DNA of 24,920 bases from Proteiniphilum sp. UBA4084 (GCA_002383605.1 DFYK01000037.1:1-24920), one strand, 5' to 3'; counted from the first letter of the stretch, positions 1-8,009 are shown. Translations and numbers: made by a program. Notes: generated by a model not told the origin, from the sequence alone.

Positions 1-2
1 AG

Positions 3-620
3 GATGCCGGTGCCGATGCGCTGGAGCTCAATCTCTTCGTGCTGAACGCCGGTGAATTCCACGATTCCTATCTGGAGGATACCTACGTGAATGTAGTCAG
101 GGAACTGAAGAAGACCATCCGCATCCCATTGATCATCAAGATGGCAAAGAACATCAGCAACTTACCCGGTCTGGTAGGTAAACTAAAAGCACTGGGTGCC
201 GATGGCGTGGTGCTCTTCAACCGTTTTTATCAGCTCGATATCGACATAAAAAAGATGGAAATCACCTCGGGCCCGGTATTTAGCAATCCGGCCGATTTCA
301 GCGATACCCTGCGGTGGACTGCCATCGTTGCGGGTCGCGTGCCCGATTTTGATGTAGCCTGTTCTTACGGAGTGCACACCTGGGAAGATGTGATCAAAGG
401 GATACTTGCCGGTGCTGGCGGAATCCAGCTCTGCAGTGTGCTTTATGAACAGGGAACGGAGGTGATTGGAGATATCCTTACCTTGATGGAGGAGTGGATG
501 CAACAAAGCAATTACGATCGGATTGAAGAATTCAGGGGTAAACTTAGCTACGCAAATATCGAAAGTCCCGCGTTGTATGAAAGGGTGCAGTTCATGAAAT
601 ATTTTTCCAATTACAAATAA
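3..620 (+). CDS. Dihydroorotate dehydrogenase-like protein (3' part)
   Basis: This is the C-terminal part of a flavin-dependent TIM-barrel protein of the dihydroorotate dehydrogenase family; the gene begins before the window. The frame is already open at base 3 (DAGADALELNLF), so the GTG at 39 is not a real start. Visible hallmarks are LIIKMAKN, the LGADGVVLFNRF segment of the flavin-binding barrel, and a late GILAGAGGIQLCSVLYEQG stretch that matches the phosphate-binding end of these barrels. It resembles the separate 'dihydroorotate dehydrogenase-like' group common in Bacteroidota rather than the pyrimidine enzyme PyrD, so its true substrate is uncertain. The stop lies 4 bp before oxyR, which suggests co-transcription. 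I am confident of the family and unsure of the reaction. Confidence 0.85.
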   Translation, partial: DAGADALELNLFVLNAGEFHDSYLEDTYVNVVRELKKTIRIPLIIKMAKNISNLPGLVGKLKALGADGVVLFNRFYQLDIDIKKMEITSGPVFSNPADFSDTLRWTAIVAGRVPDFDVACSYGVHTWEDVIKGILAGAGGIQLCSVLYEQGTEVIGDILTLMEEWMQQSNYDRIEEFRGKLSYANIESPALYERVQFMKYFSNYK

Positions 621-624
621 GATT

Positions 625-1626
625 ATGAACATCCAACAGCTCGAGTATATTATTGCGGTAGATAATTACCGCCATTTTTCAAAGGCTGCCGAAGCATCCT
701 TTGTTACCCAGCCCACGTTGAGCATGATGATTCAGAAGCTGGAAGAGGAACTGGGCGTGAAGATCTTCGACCGTTCACAACTGCCCGTACATCCCACAGA
801 AATAGGGAAGCGGATCATTGATCAGGCCCGGGTGGCTGTGGCCCAGGTGAATCAGATCAAAGAAGTGGTGCAGGAGGAGAAAGGCATCATAAAGGGCGTC
901 TTCCGGCTGGGAATCATTCCAACCATATCTCCATATCTCCTTCCCCGCTTGATGCAGGTACACAGTGAAAATAAATACGATATCCGCATCGTAATTTCCG
1001 AACTGACCACCGACCATATATTGAAGGGGTTGTCGAACGATTCACTGGATGGCGGTATTCTGGCCACGCCCCTTAGGGAACCATCTATCAGAGAAAATCC
1101 CATTTACTATGAGCGTTTTTATGCCTATGTTTCACCCCAGGAGAGGGCACTCTTTGCAAAGACATCACTCGATGAGAGTGACCTCACCGCTGCCCGACTG
1201 TGGCTGCTCGATGAGGTACATTGTTTCAGAACACAGATTTTACATCTCTGTAATCTCAGAAAAAAGAAAGGCGGTAACCAGCAATCTATCTTTTCCTATG
1301 AAGCAGGAAGCATCGATACACTGATTAACATTGTAGACAAGAACGACGGTCTGACGGTTATTCCCGAGATGGCGCTGGCAAACCTGAGTGAAGCCCAGAT
1401 GAAAAATGTACGTCCTTTTAAAAACAGTACCCCAGTACGGGAGGTAAGTCTGGTGACGCGGAAGGAATTTTATCGGGAAAGGCTGCTTGGCATCATTCTC
1501 GAAGAAGTGAAAACAGCCGTCCCGGTTTCAATGCAGGATGAGGCAATGAAAAAGTATGTAGTTCCCTTAGGCATAGCTGTTGGGGGTGCGCATCATCCTT
1601 CTGGTGGGCGTCACTTTATCGAGTAA
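625..1626 (+). CDS. oxyR: LysR-family peroxide sensor OxyR, with abnormal C-terminal tail
   Basis: This is a hydrogen-peroxide-responsive LysR-type activator of antioxidant genes. An N-terminal winged helix-turn-helix (residues 1-60; HFSKAAEASFVTQPTLS) is followed by a two-lobed sensor domain. The key OxyR residues are visible: Thr100 in IIPTISPYLLPRL, and Cys200 and Cys209 in HCFRTQILHLC, with the same 9-residue spacing as E. coli Cys199/Cys208, so redox sensing should be intact. The ATG lies 4 bp after the dihydroorotate-dehydrogenase-like stop, so translation may be coupled. Oddity: at 333 residues it is longer than usual for the family (about 300-310). The last 19-20 residues, after MKKYVVP, come from DNA that is antisense to the 3' end of the TonB receptor gene. 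The native end was probably lost at a junction near 1567. Activity is probably kept, because the extension lies after the sensor domain. Confidence 0.92.
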   Translation: MNIQQLEYIIAVDNYRHFSKAAEASFVTQPTLSMMIQKLEEELGVKIFDRSQLPVHPTEIGKRIIDQARVAVAQVNQIKEVVQEEKGIIKGVFRLGIIPTISPYLLPRLMQVHSENKYDIRIVISELTTDHILKGLSNDSLDGGILATPLREPSIRENPIYYERFYAYVSPQERALFAKTSLDESDLTAARLWLLDEVHCFRTQILHLCNLRKKKGGNQQSIFSYEAGSIDTLINIVDKNDGLTVIPEMALANLSEAQMKNVRPFKNSTPVREVSLVTRKEFYRERLLGIILEEVKTAVPVSMQDEAMKKYVVPLGIAVGGAHHPSGGRHFIE

Positions 1627-3645
1627 TTCCTCCTGCGGAGTGGCAGGTTCCCACCACTTCCTTTCCACATCATACAAACTTCGCTGGATAGTGGCTCCCG
1701 CTTGCAGATCGAGAAAGCTCCCAAACACGGCTCTTCCCTCCAGATTTATCCCATATACCTTTGCTCCATAGCCGGCATTTTCGATGATGACCTCATTGCC
1801 TTTTTTGACCTCGGTGAAAGGGCTCTCAAGCTGTGTGTAGAATCCTTCTATCAGGAGATTGAACAGGGCTATCCCCCTCGAATGATAGAGATCGACAGAG
1901 CCGCTCAAACTTTTTGAACGCTCCTCTGTCAGTTTGTCCGACAATATCCTGATTACCTGGTTTCCTCCCGCGATGTCCACATGCAGGTTTTCATCAAACA
2001 CCTGGGATGCACGAAACCCTTCGCTGTAGGTGAGCCGGATATTGATGTTTTCAGTGGGGTTATACCGGAAATTGAATCGTGGACTAAAGATGGCATGATT
2101 CACCAGGTTGTGGTTGTCGAGACGCCCCCCGATGAGGAAACTCCACATCGCCGTTTTCCATTCGTTTTGCAGGAATGTGCTTGCTGTGTGCGTGTTCTGT
2201 GCAATATTGTCTGTCCGGTACCCGCTCACATCTTGCAGTTCGCTGCCCGTATATTCCAGACCGGCTGTCAGGTCTGCCGGCATAAACCACAAATTATCGA
2301 AAGAGCAGATATAATTTCCTCCCAGCTGATAGGTGAGCTCCGACGTATTTCCGAATGAATTCATCCGAAGCAGGTTGTTCGACATGGCTTCGTTGATTGC
2401 ATCCAACTCCTGCTGATTCATGTCCGGCCCAACGGCCGGAATATTTTTATCAAAGGGCTCGCCGGCCCCATAGTAACTGTCCCGGTCGGTATGACTGGCC
2501 GCAGCATAGAGGCTTAACTTGTGCTTCTGGTTCGACGAATACCTGTCGAAGCTGAGTGATCCGCTATTGATATAATGCTCCACCTGTTCCGTGATATAGC
2601 TCTCAAACGGTTGTCGGTTGAGCCTATCGCCCCCTCGCCTGAATTCATGTAGATTCCTGTATTCGAGTGTCATCCTGGAGTAAACACCTGTCTTCAGGAA
2701 AGAGCGAAATCCCAGTGAGCGGTTTTTAAGCAACGGCAACTCAGTAAAACCATCGTCATCCATGTCCACTCCGTCGCGGAGCCTGTGTTGTCCGTAAACC
2801 ATGATTCCTGCGTTCCTCGAATCGTTCACCAGCGAAGCATTGAATGTGGTATTGTTTTCTAAAGCTCCTGTATTGTATATGGAAGAAACAGTGTGGGCAA
2901 ACTCACCCGTATTGCGGATAGGTTCCCGTGTGATGATGTTGATGGTGCCGCCGATGGCATTGGCGCCAAACAGAGCCGATCCACCACCACGCACCACCTC
3001 AATCCGTTCGATCATGTTGGCAGGTATCTGCTCCAGACCGTATACCCCTGCCAGTGCGCCAATCATCGGCCGGGAGTCAATTAATATCTGGGAGTAGGAA
3101 CCCTCCATCCCGTTGATGCGTACCTGTGTGGTTCCGCAGTTCTGGCAGTTGTTTTCCACCCGCAGTCCCGGTTGAAACCTGAGTCCTTCGGACAAGGTTT
3201 TGGCGTTGGTGACATTGAGTGTCTTCATGTCCAGTACGCTCACCAAAGAAGGGGCCATGCGGCGTGTGGTTTCATTTCTGTTTGCCGAGACCACTACCGC
3301 TTCGAGAGACACTTGCTCCTCTTCCAGTTCAAAATCAATCTCCAGTGTTCTGTCTGGCTGAATTGTTACTTCTCTGATCGCCGTTTTATACCCGATCATG
3401 GAGACTTCCATCCTGAAATTGCCCGCGGGCAGGTTACGCAGGAAATAGTGACCCGAGGCATCGGTGGTGATACCGATGGTGGTGCTATGCAGTTTGATGG
3501 TCACATAGGGCAGGTGCTCTCTTGTTTTTTTATCCAGCACGTGACCGAATATGTTTGCGTCTGTTTGGACGGGATTGTTTCCCTCCGCCTGTCCATAGAC
3601 CGACAGGGTTGATATATAAAGAATGATGAAAATGATATTTTTCAT
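1567..3645 (-). CDS. TonB-dependent outer-membrane receptor, C-terminally truncated
   Basis: This is an outer-membrane active transporter for a metal chelate, cofactor or similar ligand. I chose the ATG at 3645 because it begins a clear signal peptide (MKNIIFIILYISTLSVYGQ); the 30 codons upstream look non-coding. Order: carboxypeptidase-regulatory-like domain (about 30-110), plug domain (about 120-240, with LSEGLRFQPG, NCQNCG at 166-171 and IERIEVVRGGGSALFG), then barrel. From the start chosen it is 692 residues and stops at RTPNSYA. Relatives usually run on for roughly 90-100 residues to a barrel strand ending in an aromatic residue. That end is missing, because the DNA changes into the 3' end of oxyR on the other strand. 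It is therefore probably non-functional or poorly inserted, and could be called a pseudogene. It probably shares a transcript with the histidine-rich gene upstream (136-bp gap). The ligand is unknown. Confidence 0.82.
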   Translation of the reverse strand: MKNIIFIILYISTLSVYGQAEGNNPVQTDANIFGHVLDKKTREHLPYVTIKLHSTTIGITTDASGHYFLRNLPAGNFRMEVSMIGYKTAIREVTIQPDRTLEIDFELEEEQVSLEAVVVSANRNETTRRMAPSLVSVLDMKTLNVTNAKTLSEGLRFQPGLRVENNCQNCGTTQVRINGMEGSYSQILIDSRPMIGALAGVYGLEQIPANMIERIEVVRGGGSALFGANAIGGTINIITREPIRNTGEFAHTVSSIYNTGALENNTTFNASLVNDSRNAGIMVYGQHRLRDGVDMDDDGFTELPLLKNRSLGFRSFLKTGVYSRMTLEYRNLHEFRRGGDRLNRQPFESYITEQVEHYINSGSLSFDRYSSNQKHKLSLYAAASHTDRDSYYGAGEPFDKNIPAVGPDMNQQELDAINEAMSNNLLRMNSFGNTSELTYQLGGNYICSFDNLWFMPADLTAGLEYTGSELQDVSGYRTDNIAQNTHTASTFLQNEWKTAMWSFLIGGRLDNHNLVNHAIFSPRFNFRYNPTENINIRLTYSEGFRASQVFDENLHVDIAGGNQVIRILSDKLTEERSKSLSGSVDLYHSRGIALFNLLIEGFYTQLESPFTEVKKGNEVIIENAGYGAKVYGINLEGRAVFGSFLDLQAGATIQRSLYDVERKWWEPATPQEELLDKVTPTRRMMRTPNSYA

Positions 3646-3781
3646 TTCAACTGTTTTTTGATGTAAATATATGTATGGTTGTAAAGTATCCGCACATGTA
3701 TATCCAGGCAAACAGTTTCCTGTGCTTAGATTCAAATAAGGATACTTGCTGTCCGTGTTGCGGAGTGGAGTGGTGACGGTG

Positions 3782-4132
3782 TCAGACCGCAGAAGGGGGA
3801 GCTCTCAGCTGCAGGGGAGTGGCCAGTGTTAACAGGTGGTCCGGTTGGTATAAGTAGGGATAGTAAACCGGCAGTGATGTGAGTATGCCGGCCACCTCAA
3901 CTGTAGGTATTATATCCGGCGTGAGGTTGGTCTTAAAGATCTGATCGAGCAGTTGTAAATCTTTTTCGGTATGGTCGTGGTTTGGCTGATCCCCCAATTT
4001 AAAAGGGTGAGAATGGATATAGATGGTCTTGTTGATGATGTGACTATGGGTGAAAAGTGACATCCCGCCTGCATACAGTACAAAGAGTGTCAGGCAGAAC
4101 CATCTTAACGGTGTATATTTCTTCCGGTGCAT
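3782..4132 (-). CDS. Small histidine-rich membrane/periplasmic protein
   Basis: This 116-residue protein has unknown function. I took the ATG at 4132; the only longer start in frame is a TTG at 4153. It has a positively charged N-terminus and one hydrophobic segment (about residues 10-27, WFCLTLFVLYAGGMSLF) that serves as a signal anchor or uncleaved signal. Histidine clusters follow: THSH (28-31), HSHPF (40-44) and HDH (52-54). These suggest binding of zinc or another transition metal outside the inner membrane. It lies just upstream of, and on the same strand as, the TonB receptor. Small proteins with THSH...HSHP motifs next to such receptors are, as I recall, frequent in Bacteroidales, so an auxiliary role in metal or cofactor uptake is plausible but unproven. 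Confidence 0.7.
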   Translation of the reverse strand: MHRKKYTPLRWFCLTLFVLYAGGMSLFTHSHIINKTIYIHSHPFKLGDQPNHDHTEKDLQLLDQIFKTNLTPDIIPTVEVAGILTSLPVYYPYLYQPDHLLTLATPLQLRAPPSAV

Positions 4133-4170
4133 ACGGTTGCAAATATATGGCAATTTCTCAGAATTTATAC

Positions 4171-4178
4171 TATTTTTG
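4171..4178 (+). promoter_or_regulatory. Candidate -7 box for the HD-domain gene
   Basis: TATTTTTG matches TAnnTTTG and lies 19 bp before the ATG at 4198. The -33 element is not recognisable. On the opposite strand TATATTTG (4147-4140) is a matching box for the divergent histidine-rich gene, but it would leave almost no leader. Confidence 0.35.
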
Positions 4179-4197
4179 TAGCTGGAAAGTTGTTTTT

Positions 4198-4734
4198 ATG
4201 GATCCACTGACGATCATTCGGAAATACTATAAGGAAGGAACTAAATTGTATGATATTTATCTGTCGCATGTGACCCATGTGACAGATAAGGCGCTTTCCA
4301 TAGCCCGCAATCATCCGGAGCTGGCAGTGGATGTCCGGTTTATTGAGGAGGCTGGCATGCTTCATGATATCGGTATATTCCAGACGAATGCTCCTCATAT
4401 TGCCTGCGAAGGCACTTTTCCCTATATCTGTCATGGTTATCTGGGACGGGAACTGCTTACGGCTGAAGGGTATCCAAAACACGGACTGGTCTGCGAACGG
4501 CATACCGGTACGGGGCTTAGCCTGGAAACTATCATCAACCGTAAACTACCCATTCCTCACCGGGATATGCGACCGGTAAGTCTGGAGGAGAAGATTATCT
4601 GCTTTGCCGATAAGTTTTACTCCAAATCACAGTTGGATAAAGAAAAACCGGTGAAAAAGATAAGACAGAATCTCAGCAAACATGGATGGCATCAGGTGGA
4701 AATATTTGACGAATGGTGCGAAATATTCCTGTGA
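4198..4734 (+). CDS. HD-domain phosphohydrolase-like protein
   Basis: This is a 178-residue soluble protein of the HD superfamily, metal-dependent phosphohydrolases that act on nucleotides or similar phosphoesters. The ATG at 4198 was chosen because the upstream extension in the same frame runs over the divergent gene and looks non-coding. Candidate metal ligands are His27, the paired His56-Asp57 in MLHDIGIF, His79 and His102 (CERHTG), and a late Asp138 (CFADKFYSKS). It has no signal peptide or transmembrane segment, so it is cytosolic. A 65-bp region separates it from the divergent histidine-rich gene, and a TATTTTTG box (4171-4178) fits a Bacteroidota -7 element. The substrate cannot be inferred from sequence; it is the usual 'HD domain-containing protein' found in Bacteroidales genomes. 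Confidence 0.85.
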   Translation: MDPLTIIRKYYKEGTKLYDIYLSHVTHVTDKALSIARNHPELAVDVRFIEEAGMLHDIGIFQTNAPHIACEGTFPYICHGYLGRELLTAEGYPKHGLVCERHTGTGLSLETIINRKLPIPHRDMRPVSLEEKIICFADKFYSKSQLDKEKPVKKIRQNLSKHGWHQVEIFDEWCEIFL

Positions 4735-4752
4735 CAGGCCGGTTTTACAGGA

Positions 4753-4770
4753 TGCCAATTTTTTTTGGCA
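4753..4770. other. Short hairpin TGCCAA-T6-TTGGCA
   Basis: Six-base arms, 4753-4758 and 4765-4770, flank six T residues, 19 bp after the HD-domain gene stop. It could be a weak terminator for that gene, but there is no T-run after it, and it overlaps the candidate -33 box of the grpE promoter. Its role is uncertain. Confidence 0.35.
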
Positions 4771-4794
4771 AACTATTTGCAGTGTCTATAGTTG
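4764..4794 (+). promoter_or_regulatory. Candidate promoter of grpE-dnaJ
   Basis: TTTG at 4764-4767, a 19-bp spacer, and TATAGTTG at 4787-4794 (7 of 8 to TAnnTTTG) fit the Bacteroidota primary sigma-factor consensus TTTG-N19-21-TAnnTTTG. Transcription would begin near 4801, about 10 bp before the grpE ATG. I see no CIRCE-type heat-shock operator. Confidence 0.5.
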
Positions 4795-4810
4795 GTAAAT
4801 TCAAATAAAT

Positions 4811-5398
4811 ATGATACAAAACGATAATCAGCATACAGGATCCCGGGAAAGGGACACGGAGTTGGACAAAGAAGCGATGCGTGATGAAGATGTGACCGCA
4901 TGCGAAGAGAATGAAGACAATTTGACAGGTGTAGCTACAGAAGGTCAGGAAGCGCTGGATGATTTACAGCAGAAATTTGATGATCTCAACAACAGCTATC
5001 TACGCCTGCATGCAGAGTTCGATAATTTTCGCAAGCGTACCCTGAAAGAGAAAGCAGATCTGATTAAAAGCGGCGGTGAGCGCGTGCTGCTTGATATCAT
5101 TTCTTTGGTGGATGATTTTGAACGGGCACTTGCTATTCTGTATGATGCCGAAGACAAGGATGCCATGCTGGAGGGAATGGATCTTATTTACGGGAAATTT
5201 ATAAATTTTCTGAAACAACACGGGGTAACAGAGATAGAAGCCATTGGTCAGCCTTTCGATGCCGACCGTTTTGAGGCGGTGACAACGATACCGGTACAGG
5301 AGGAGTCGCAGAAGGGGTTGGTTGTCGATTGCATCATGAAAGGATATGTCCTGAATGAGAAGATCATTCGTTTTCCAAAAGTAATAGTAGGAGAATAA
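4811..5398 (+). CDS. grpE: Nucleotide exchange factor GrpE
   Basis: GrpE is the dimeric co-chaperone that releases ADP from DnaK (Hsp70) in the cytosol and acts as the thermosensor of that system. The protein has 195 residues, a normal length. It has an acidic, variable N-terminus (about 1-55), a long helix or coiled coil (about 55-100) containing the signature LHAEFDNFRKRTLKEKADL, and a C-terminal beta domain ending in VLNEKIIRFPKVIVGE, which binds DnaK. dnaJ begins 1 bp after its stop, so the two are co-transcribed and probably translationally coupled. dnaK is not in the window, which is usual in Bacteroidales. A promoter with good Bacteroidota spacing lies at 4764-4794. Confidence 0.97.
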   Translation: MIQNDNQHTGSRERDTELDKEAMRDEDVTACEENEDNLTGVATEGQEALDDLQQKFDDLNNSYLRLHAEFDNFRKRTLKEKADLIKSGGERVLLDIISLVDDFERALAILYDAEDKDAMLEGMDLIYGKFINFLKQHGVTEIEAIGQPFDADRFEAVTTIPVQEESQKGLVVDCIMKGYVLNEKIIRFPKVIVGE

Positions 5399-5399
5399 G

Positions 5400-6557
5400 A
5401 TGTCAGCAAAAAGAGATTATTACGAGATACTGGAGGTCTCCAAAAGTGCCACGGCGGAAGAAATAAAAAAAGCTTACCGAAAAAAAGCCATTCAATTTCA
5501 TCCGGACAAGAACCCGGGCAACAAGGTGGCAGAAGAGAAGTTTAAAGAAGCTGCCGAAGCTTATGAAGTGCTGAGCGACGAGAACAAGCGCGCCCGTTAT
5601 GACCAGTATGGCCATGCCGGGGTGGGTGGGGCAGCTTCTGGCGGCGGTTTTGGTGGTGGCATGTCGATGGACGATATCTTCTCCCAGTTTGGCGACATCT
5701 TTGGCGGCCATTTTGGCGGCTTCGGTGGTTTCGGTGGCTTTGGCGGTTCGCAGCGTGGCAGGAGGGTAAACAGAGGTTCCGACCTGCGCGTGAAGGTGAA
5801 ACTAAACCTGAAGGAGATTCTCAATGGGGTGGAGAAGAAGATCAAAGTAAAAAAATATGTATCCTGCTCGCATTGCGACGGAAATGGTTCAGAGAATGGA
5901 ACATCCCTTTCAACCTGTCCCACCTGCAATGGCTCGGGTGTGGTAACACGGGTGGCAAACACCATCTTGGGACAGATGCAGACCTCCTCTACCTGTCCCA
6001 CCTGCAACGGTGAAGGGAAATCCATCACAAAAAAGTGTGTCCATTGTAACGGCGAAGGAATTATACGGGAAGAAGAGGTGATCCCCATCAGGATACCTGC
6101 CGGTGTGGCCGAAGGAATGCAGCTCTCCATGTCGGGTAAAGGAAATGCAGCCCGCAGGGGTGGGATCAACGGCGATTTGCTGATTGTGATCGAAGAAGAG
6201 GAAGATCCCAATCTGATCCGCGACGAAAACGATGTGATCTATAATCTGTTTCTCAGCTTCCCCATGGCAGCGTTGGGCGGAAGCGTGGAAGTACCTACCA
6301 TAGACGGTGTGGCCAAAGTAAAAATTGAACCGGGCACGCAGCCTGGCAAGGTGCTCCGGTTGCGCAACAAGGGACTGCCATCGGTAAACTCCTACGGCAA
6401 GGGCGATGAGTTGATCAACGTAAATGTCTATGTCCCGGAAACGCTGAGTGAAAAAGAACGAAAGCTGATGGAGGAGATGAACAAGTCGGAAAACTTTGTC
6501 CCCTCATCCACTGCGAAAAAGAACGTGTTCAACAAGTTCAAGAAAATGTTCGACTGA
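5400..6557 (+). CDS. dnaJ: Chaperone protein DnaJ
   Basis: DnaJ is the Hsp40 co-chaperone that binds unfolded clients and stimulates the DnaK ATPase. It has 385 residues and the full type-I architecture: J domain (1-70) with the catalytic HPD at 34-36, a Gly/Phe-rich linker (about 70-120) that includes tandem GGF repeats, four CxxCxGxG zinc motifs (156-163, 173-180, 199-206, 213-220), the C-terminal substrate-binding domains (about 225-345), and a basic tail. No key residue is missing. It lies 1 bp downstream of grpE. A strong hairpin (6565-6581) follows 7 bp after the stop and separates it from the convergent sugar-transporter gene. Confidence 0.98.
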   Translation: MSAKRDYYEILEVSKSATAEEIKKAYRKKAIQFHPDKNPGNKVAEEKFKEAAEAYEVLSDENKRARYDQYGHAGVGGAASGGGFGGGMSMDDIFSQFGDIFGGHFGGFGGFGGFGGSQRGRRVNRGSDLRVKVKLNLKEILNGVEKKIKVKKYVSCSHCDGNGSENGTSLSTCPTCNGSGVVTRVANTILGQMQTSSTCPTCNGEGKSITKKCVHCNGEGIIREEEVIPIRIPAGVAEGMQLSMSGKGNAARRGGINGDLLIVIEEEEDPNLIRDENDVIYNLFLSFPMAALGGSVEVPTIDGVAKVKIEPGTQPGKVLRLRNKGLPSVNSYGKGDELINVNVYVPETLSEKERKLMEEMNKSENFVPSSTAKKNVFNKFKKMFD

Positions 6558-6564
6558 TAGATAC

Positions 6565-6598
6565 AGTTGGCGAAGCCAACTTATGAAAGCTTTTTCAT
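6565..6598. terminator. Hairpin pair between convergent dnaJ and MFS gene
   Basis: A 7-bp stem AGTTGGC/GCCAACT with a GAA loop (6565-6581) is followed by a second stem ATGAAA/TTTCAT (6583-6598) containing five T residues. It begins 8 bp after the dnaJ stop and runs into the stop of the convergent transporter gene. It probably ends dnaJ transcription and may act in both directions. Confidence 0.55.
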
Positions 6599-8004
6599 CG
6601 TTTCTTATCCTTTTTCAACCAAAACCTTTCAATTTCCTCCAGTGATATGCCTGCTGTTTCTGGCATTAGTTTCCAGACGATCAGCATATAAGGAATACAC
6701 ATGAAGGCAAAGAGGAAGAAAGTACCGGCAGGAGTAAGAGTCTCAAGCATCCACGGTGTAAGTTGACCGATGAGGTAAGTGCCTACCCAGAGAGATAGTC
6801 CTGCAATAGACATAGCGGTACCGCGGATGCGCGTAGGATACATTTCCGATAGAAATACGAAAATAACAGCACTGATGGAGCCGGCGGTGAAGAATATATA
6901 CATCAGGAAGTATACCAACAAAAAAATGCTTGATAGACCCCATGTTTCTCCCATTACAAAGTAGGTACCGATAAGCACAAGAGAAATGATCATGCCGGAT
7001 ACGCCAATATACACCATTTTTTTTCGTCCTATCCTGTCAATAATTAAAAGTGCCAAGATGGTTGTGCACATATTTACCAGGCCAATCAGCGACTGGTAGA
7101 ATAGGGAATCTCCACTGGAGAGTCCGCTTGCTTCAAAGATAGAAGGGCCATAATATAATACCGCGTTTACTCCCATAAATTGTCCCAACATGGCAATCGC
7201 GGCTCCTATAATTATCGCGCGGAAGATACCCGGGCTTAGAAGCAACTTCCAATCAGATTTTTCTTCCGACTGCAGCATCGATTTTGTTTCATTTATTTGA
7301 AACGAAATAACAGAGGAGTCATTATATATTTTAGCAAAAATAGGAGATGCCTGACTCTCCTGTCCTTTTACAATCAGCCATCGTGGGCTTTCCGGAATAA
7401 AGAAAATGATGATAAAGAACAGTAGGGCAGGCAAAGTTTCACCTCCCAGCATACCTCTCCAGACTTCAGTTCCGAATATCTTGAGTAAAAGAGGGCTGTT
7501 TGAGGTGAAATCTACAGACAAGTCAAGTAAATAGTAATTCATCAGGTAAGCTCCCAGGAATCCAACCGTAACCGCGAGTTGGTAGAGAGATACCATACGT
7601 CCGCGGTGTGATGCGGGTGACACTTCCGAAATATACAGTGGGCAAACCACGGAGACAATGCCAATACCTACACCGCCAATCATACGATAAATGACCAATT
7701 GATCCAGATTGGCTGAGACTGCGCATCCTGCTGCGGAAATAGTAAAAAGCACAGCTGAAATCAGCATTGTTTTTTTGCGTCCCAAACGGTCACTGAGTGT
7801 CCCTGCGAAAAGTACGCCGGTGATAGATCCTACCAGAGCGCAGCCTACGTACCAACCGCTTTGTAGTGATGTAAGTGAAAACTGACTGGAAACCTGTGAC
7901 ACGGTACCTGAAATTACAGCCGTATCGTATCCGAATAAAAAGCCTCCTAATGCTGCAACCACGGATAGAAACATTACATATCTTATATTATTAATCTTGT
8001 TCAT
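6595..8004 (-). CDS. Sugar-porter family MFS transporter (XylE-like)
   Basis: This is an inner-membrane sugar:proton symporter of the MFS sugar-porter family with 12 predicted helices. It has 469 residues from the ATG at 8004. A GTG at 8013 overlapping the upstream stop is possible, but the ATG aligns with the start of E. coli XylE. Family signatures: GFLFGYDTAVISGT in helix 1, DRLGRKK (72-78), PESPRWL (204-210), DRIGRKK (323-329) and PETAGISLEEIE (448-459). Compared from memory with XylE, the sugar-contact residues Gln142, Gln275, Asn280, Tyr284 and Asn311 are kept, but the equivalents of Gln175, Gln288, Trp392 and Gln415 are Phe149, Gly274, Phe382 and Leu405. The substrate is therefore probably not xylose. 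It is the last gene of the locus and likely imports the released sugar. Confidence 0.9.
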   Translation of the reverse strand: MNKINNIRYVMFLSVVAALGGFLFGYDTAVISGTVSQVSSQFSLTSLQSGWYVGCALVGSITGVLFAGTLSDRLGRKKTMLISAVLFTISAAGCAVSANLDQLVIYRMIGGVGIGIVSVVCPLYISEVSPASHRGRMVSLYQLAVTVGFLGAYLMNYYLLDLSVDFTSNSPLLLKIFGTEVWRGMLGGETLPALLFFIIIFFIPESPRWLIVKGQESQASPIFAKIYNDSSVISFQINETKSMLQSEEKSDWKLLLSPGIFRAIIIGAAIAMLGQFMGVNAVLYYGPSIFEASGLSSGDSLFYQSLIGLVNMCTTILALLIIDRIGRKKMVYIGVSGMIISLVLIGTYFVMGETWGLSSIFLLVYFLMYIFFTAGSISAVIFVFLSEMYPTRIRGTAMSIAGLSLWVGTYLIGQLTPWMLETLTPAGTFFLFAFMCIPYMLIVWKLMPETAGISLEEIERFWLKKDKKR

Positions 8005-8009
8005 TGTGC

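Noticed and set aside
1567..1640. A simple frameshift as the cause of the short TonB receptor
   Set aside because: Beyond the stop the same DNA already encodes a well-formed OxyR C-terminus on the other strand, so the missing receptor end cannot lie there in another frame.
1981..3612. Several plus-strand open frames of 60-146 codons within the TonB receptor gene
   Set aside because: The receptor frame is clearly coding with recognisable domains; the antisense frames have no family features.
5597..6211. Long proline-rich open frame antisense to dnaJ
   Set aside because: It is the mirror of the Gly/Phe-rich and zinc-motif coding DNA of dnaJ, has low-complexity composition and no recognisable domain.
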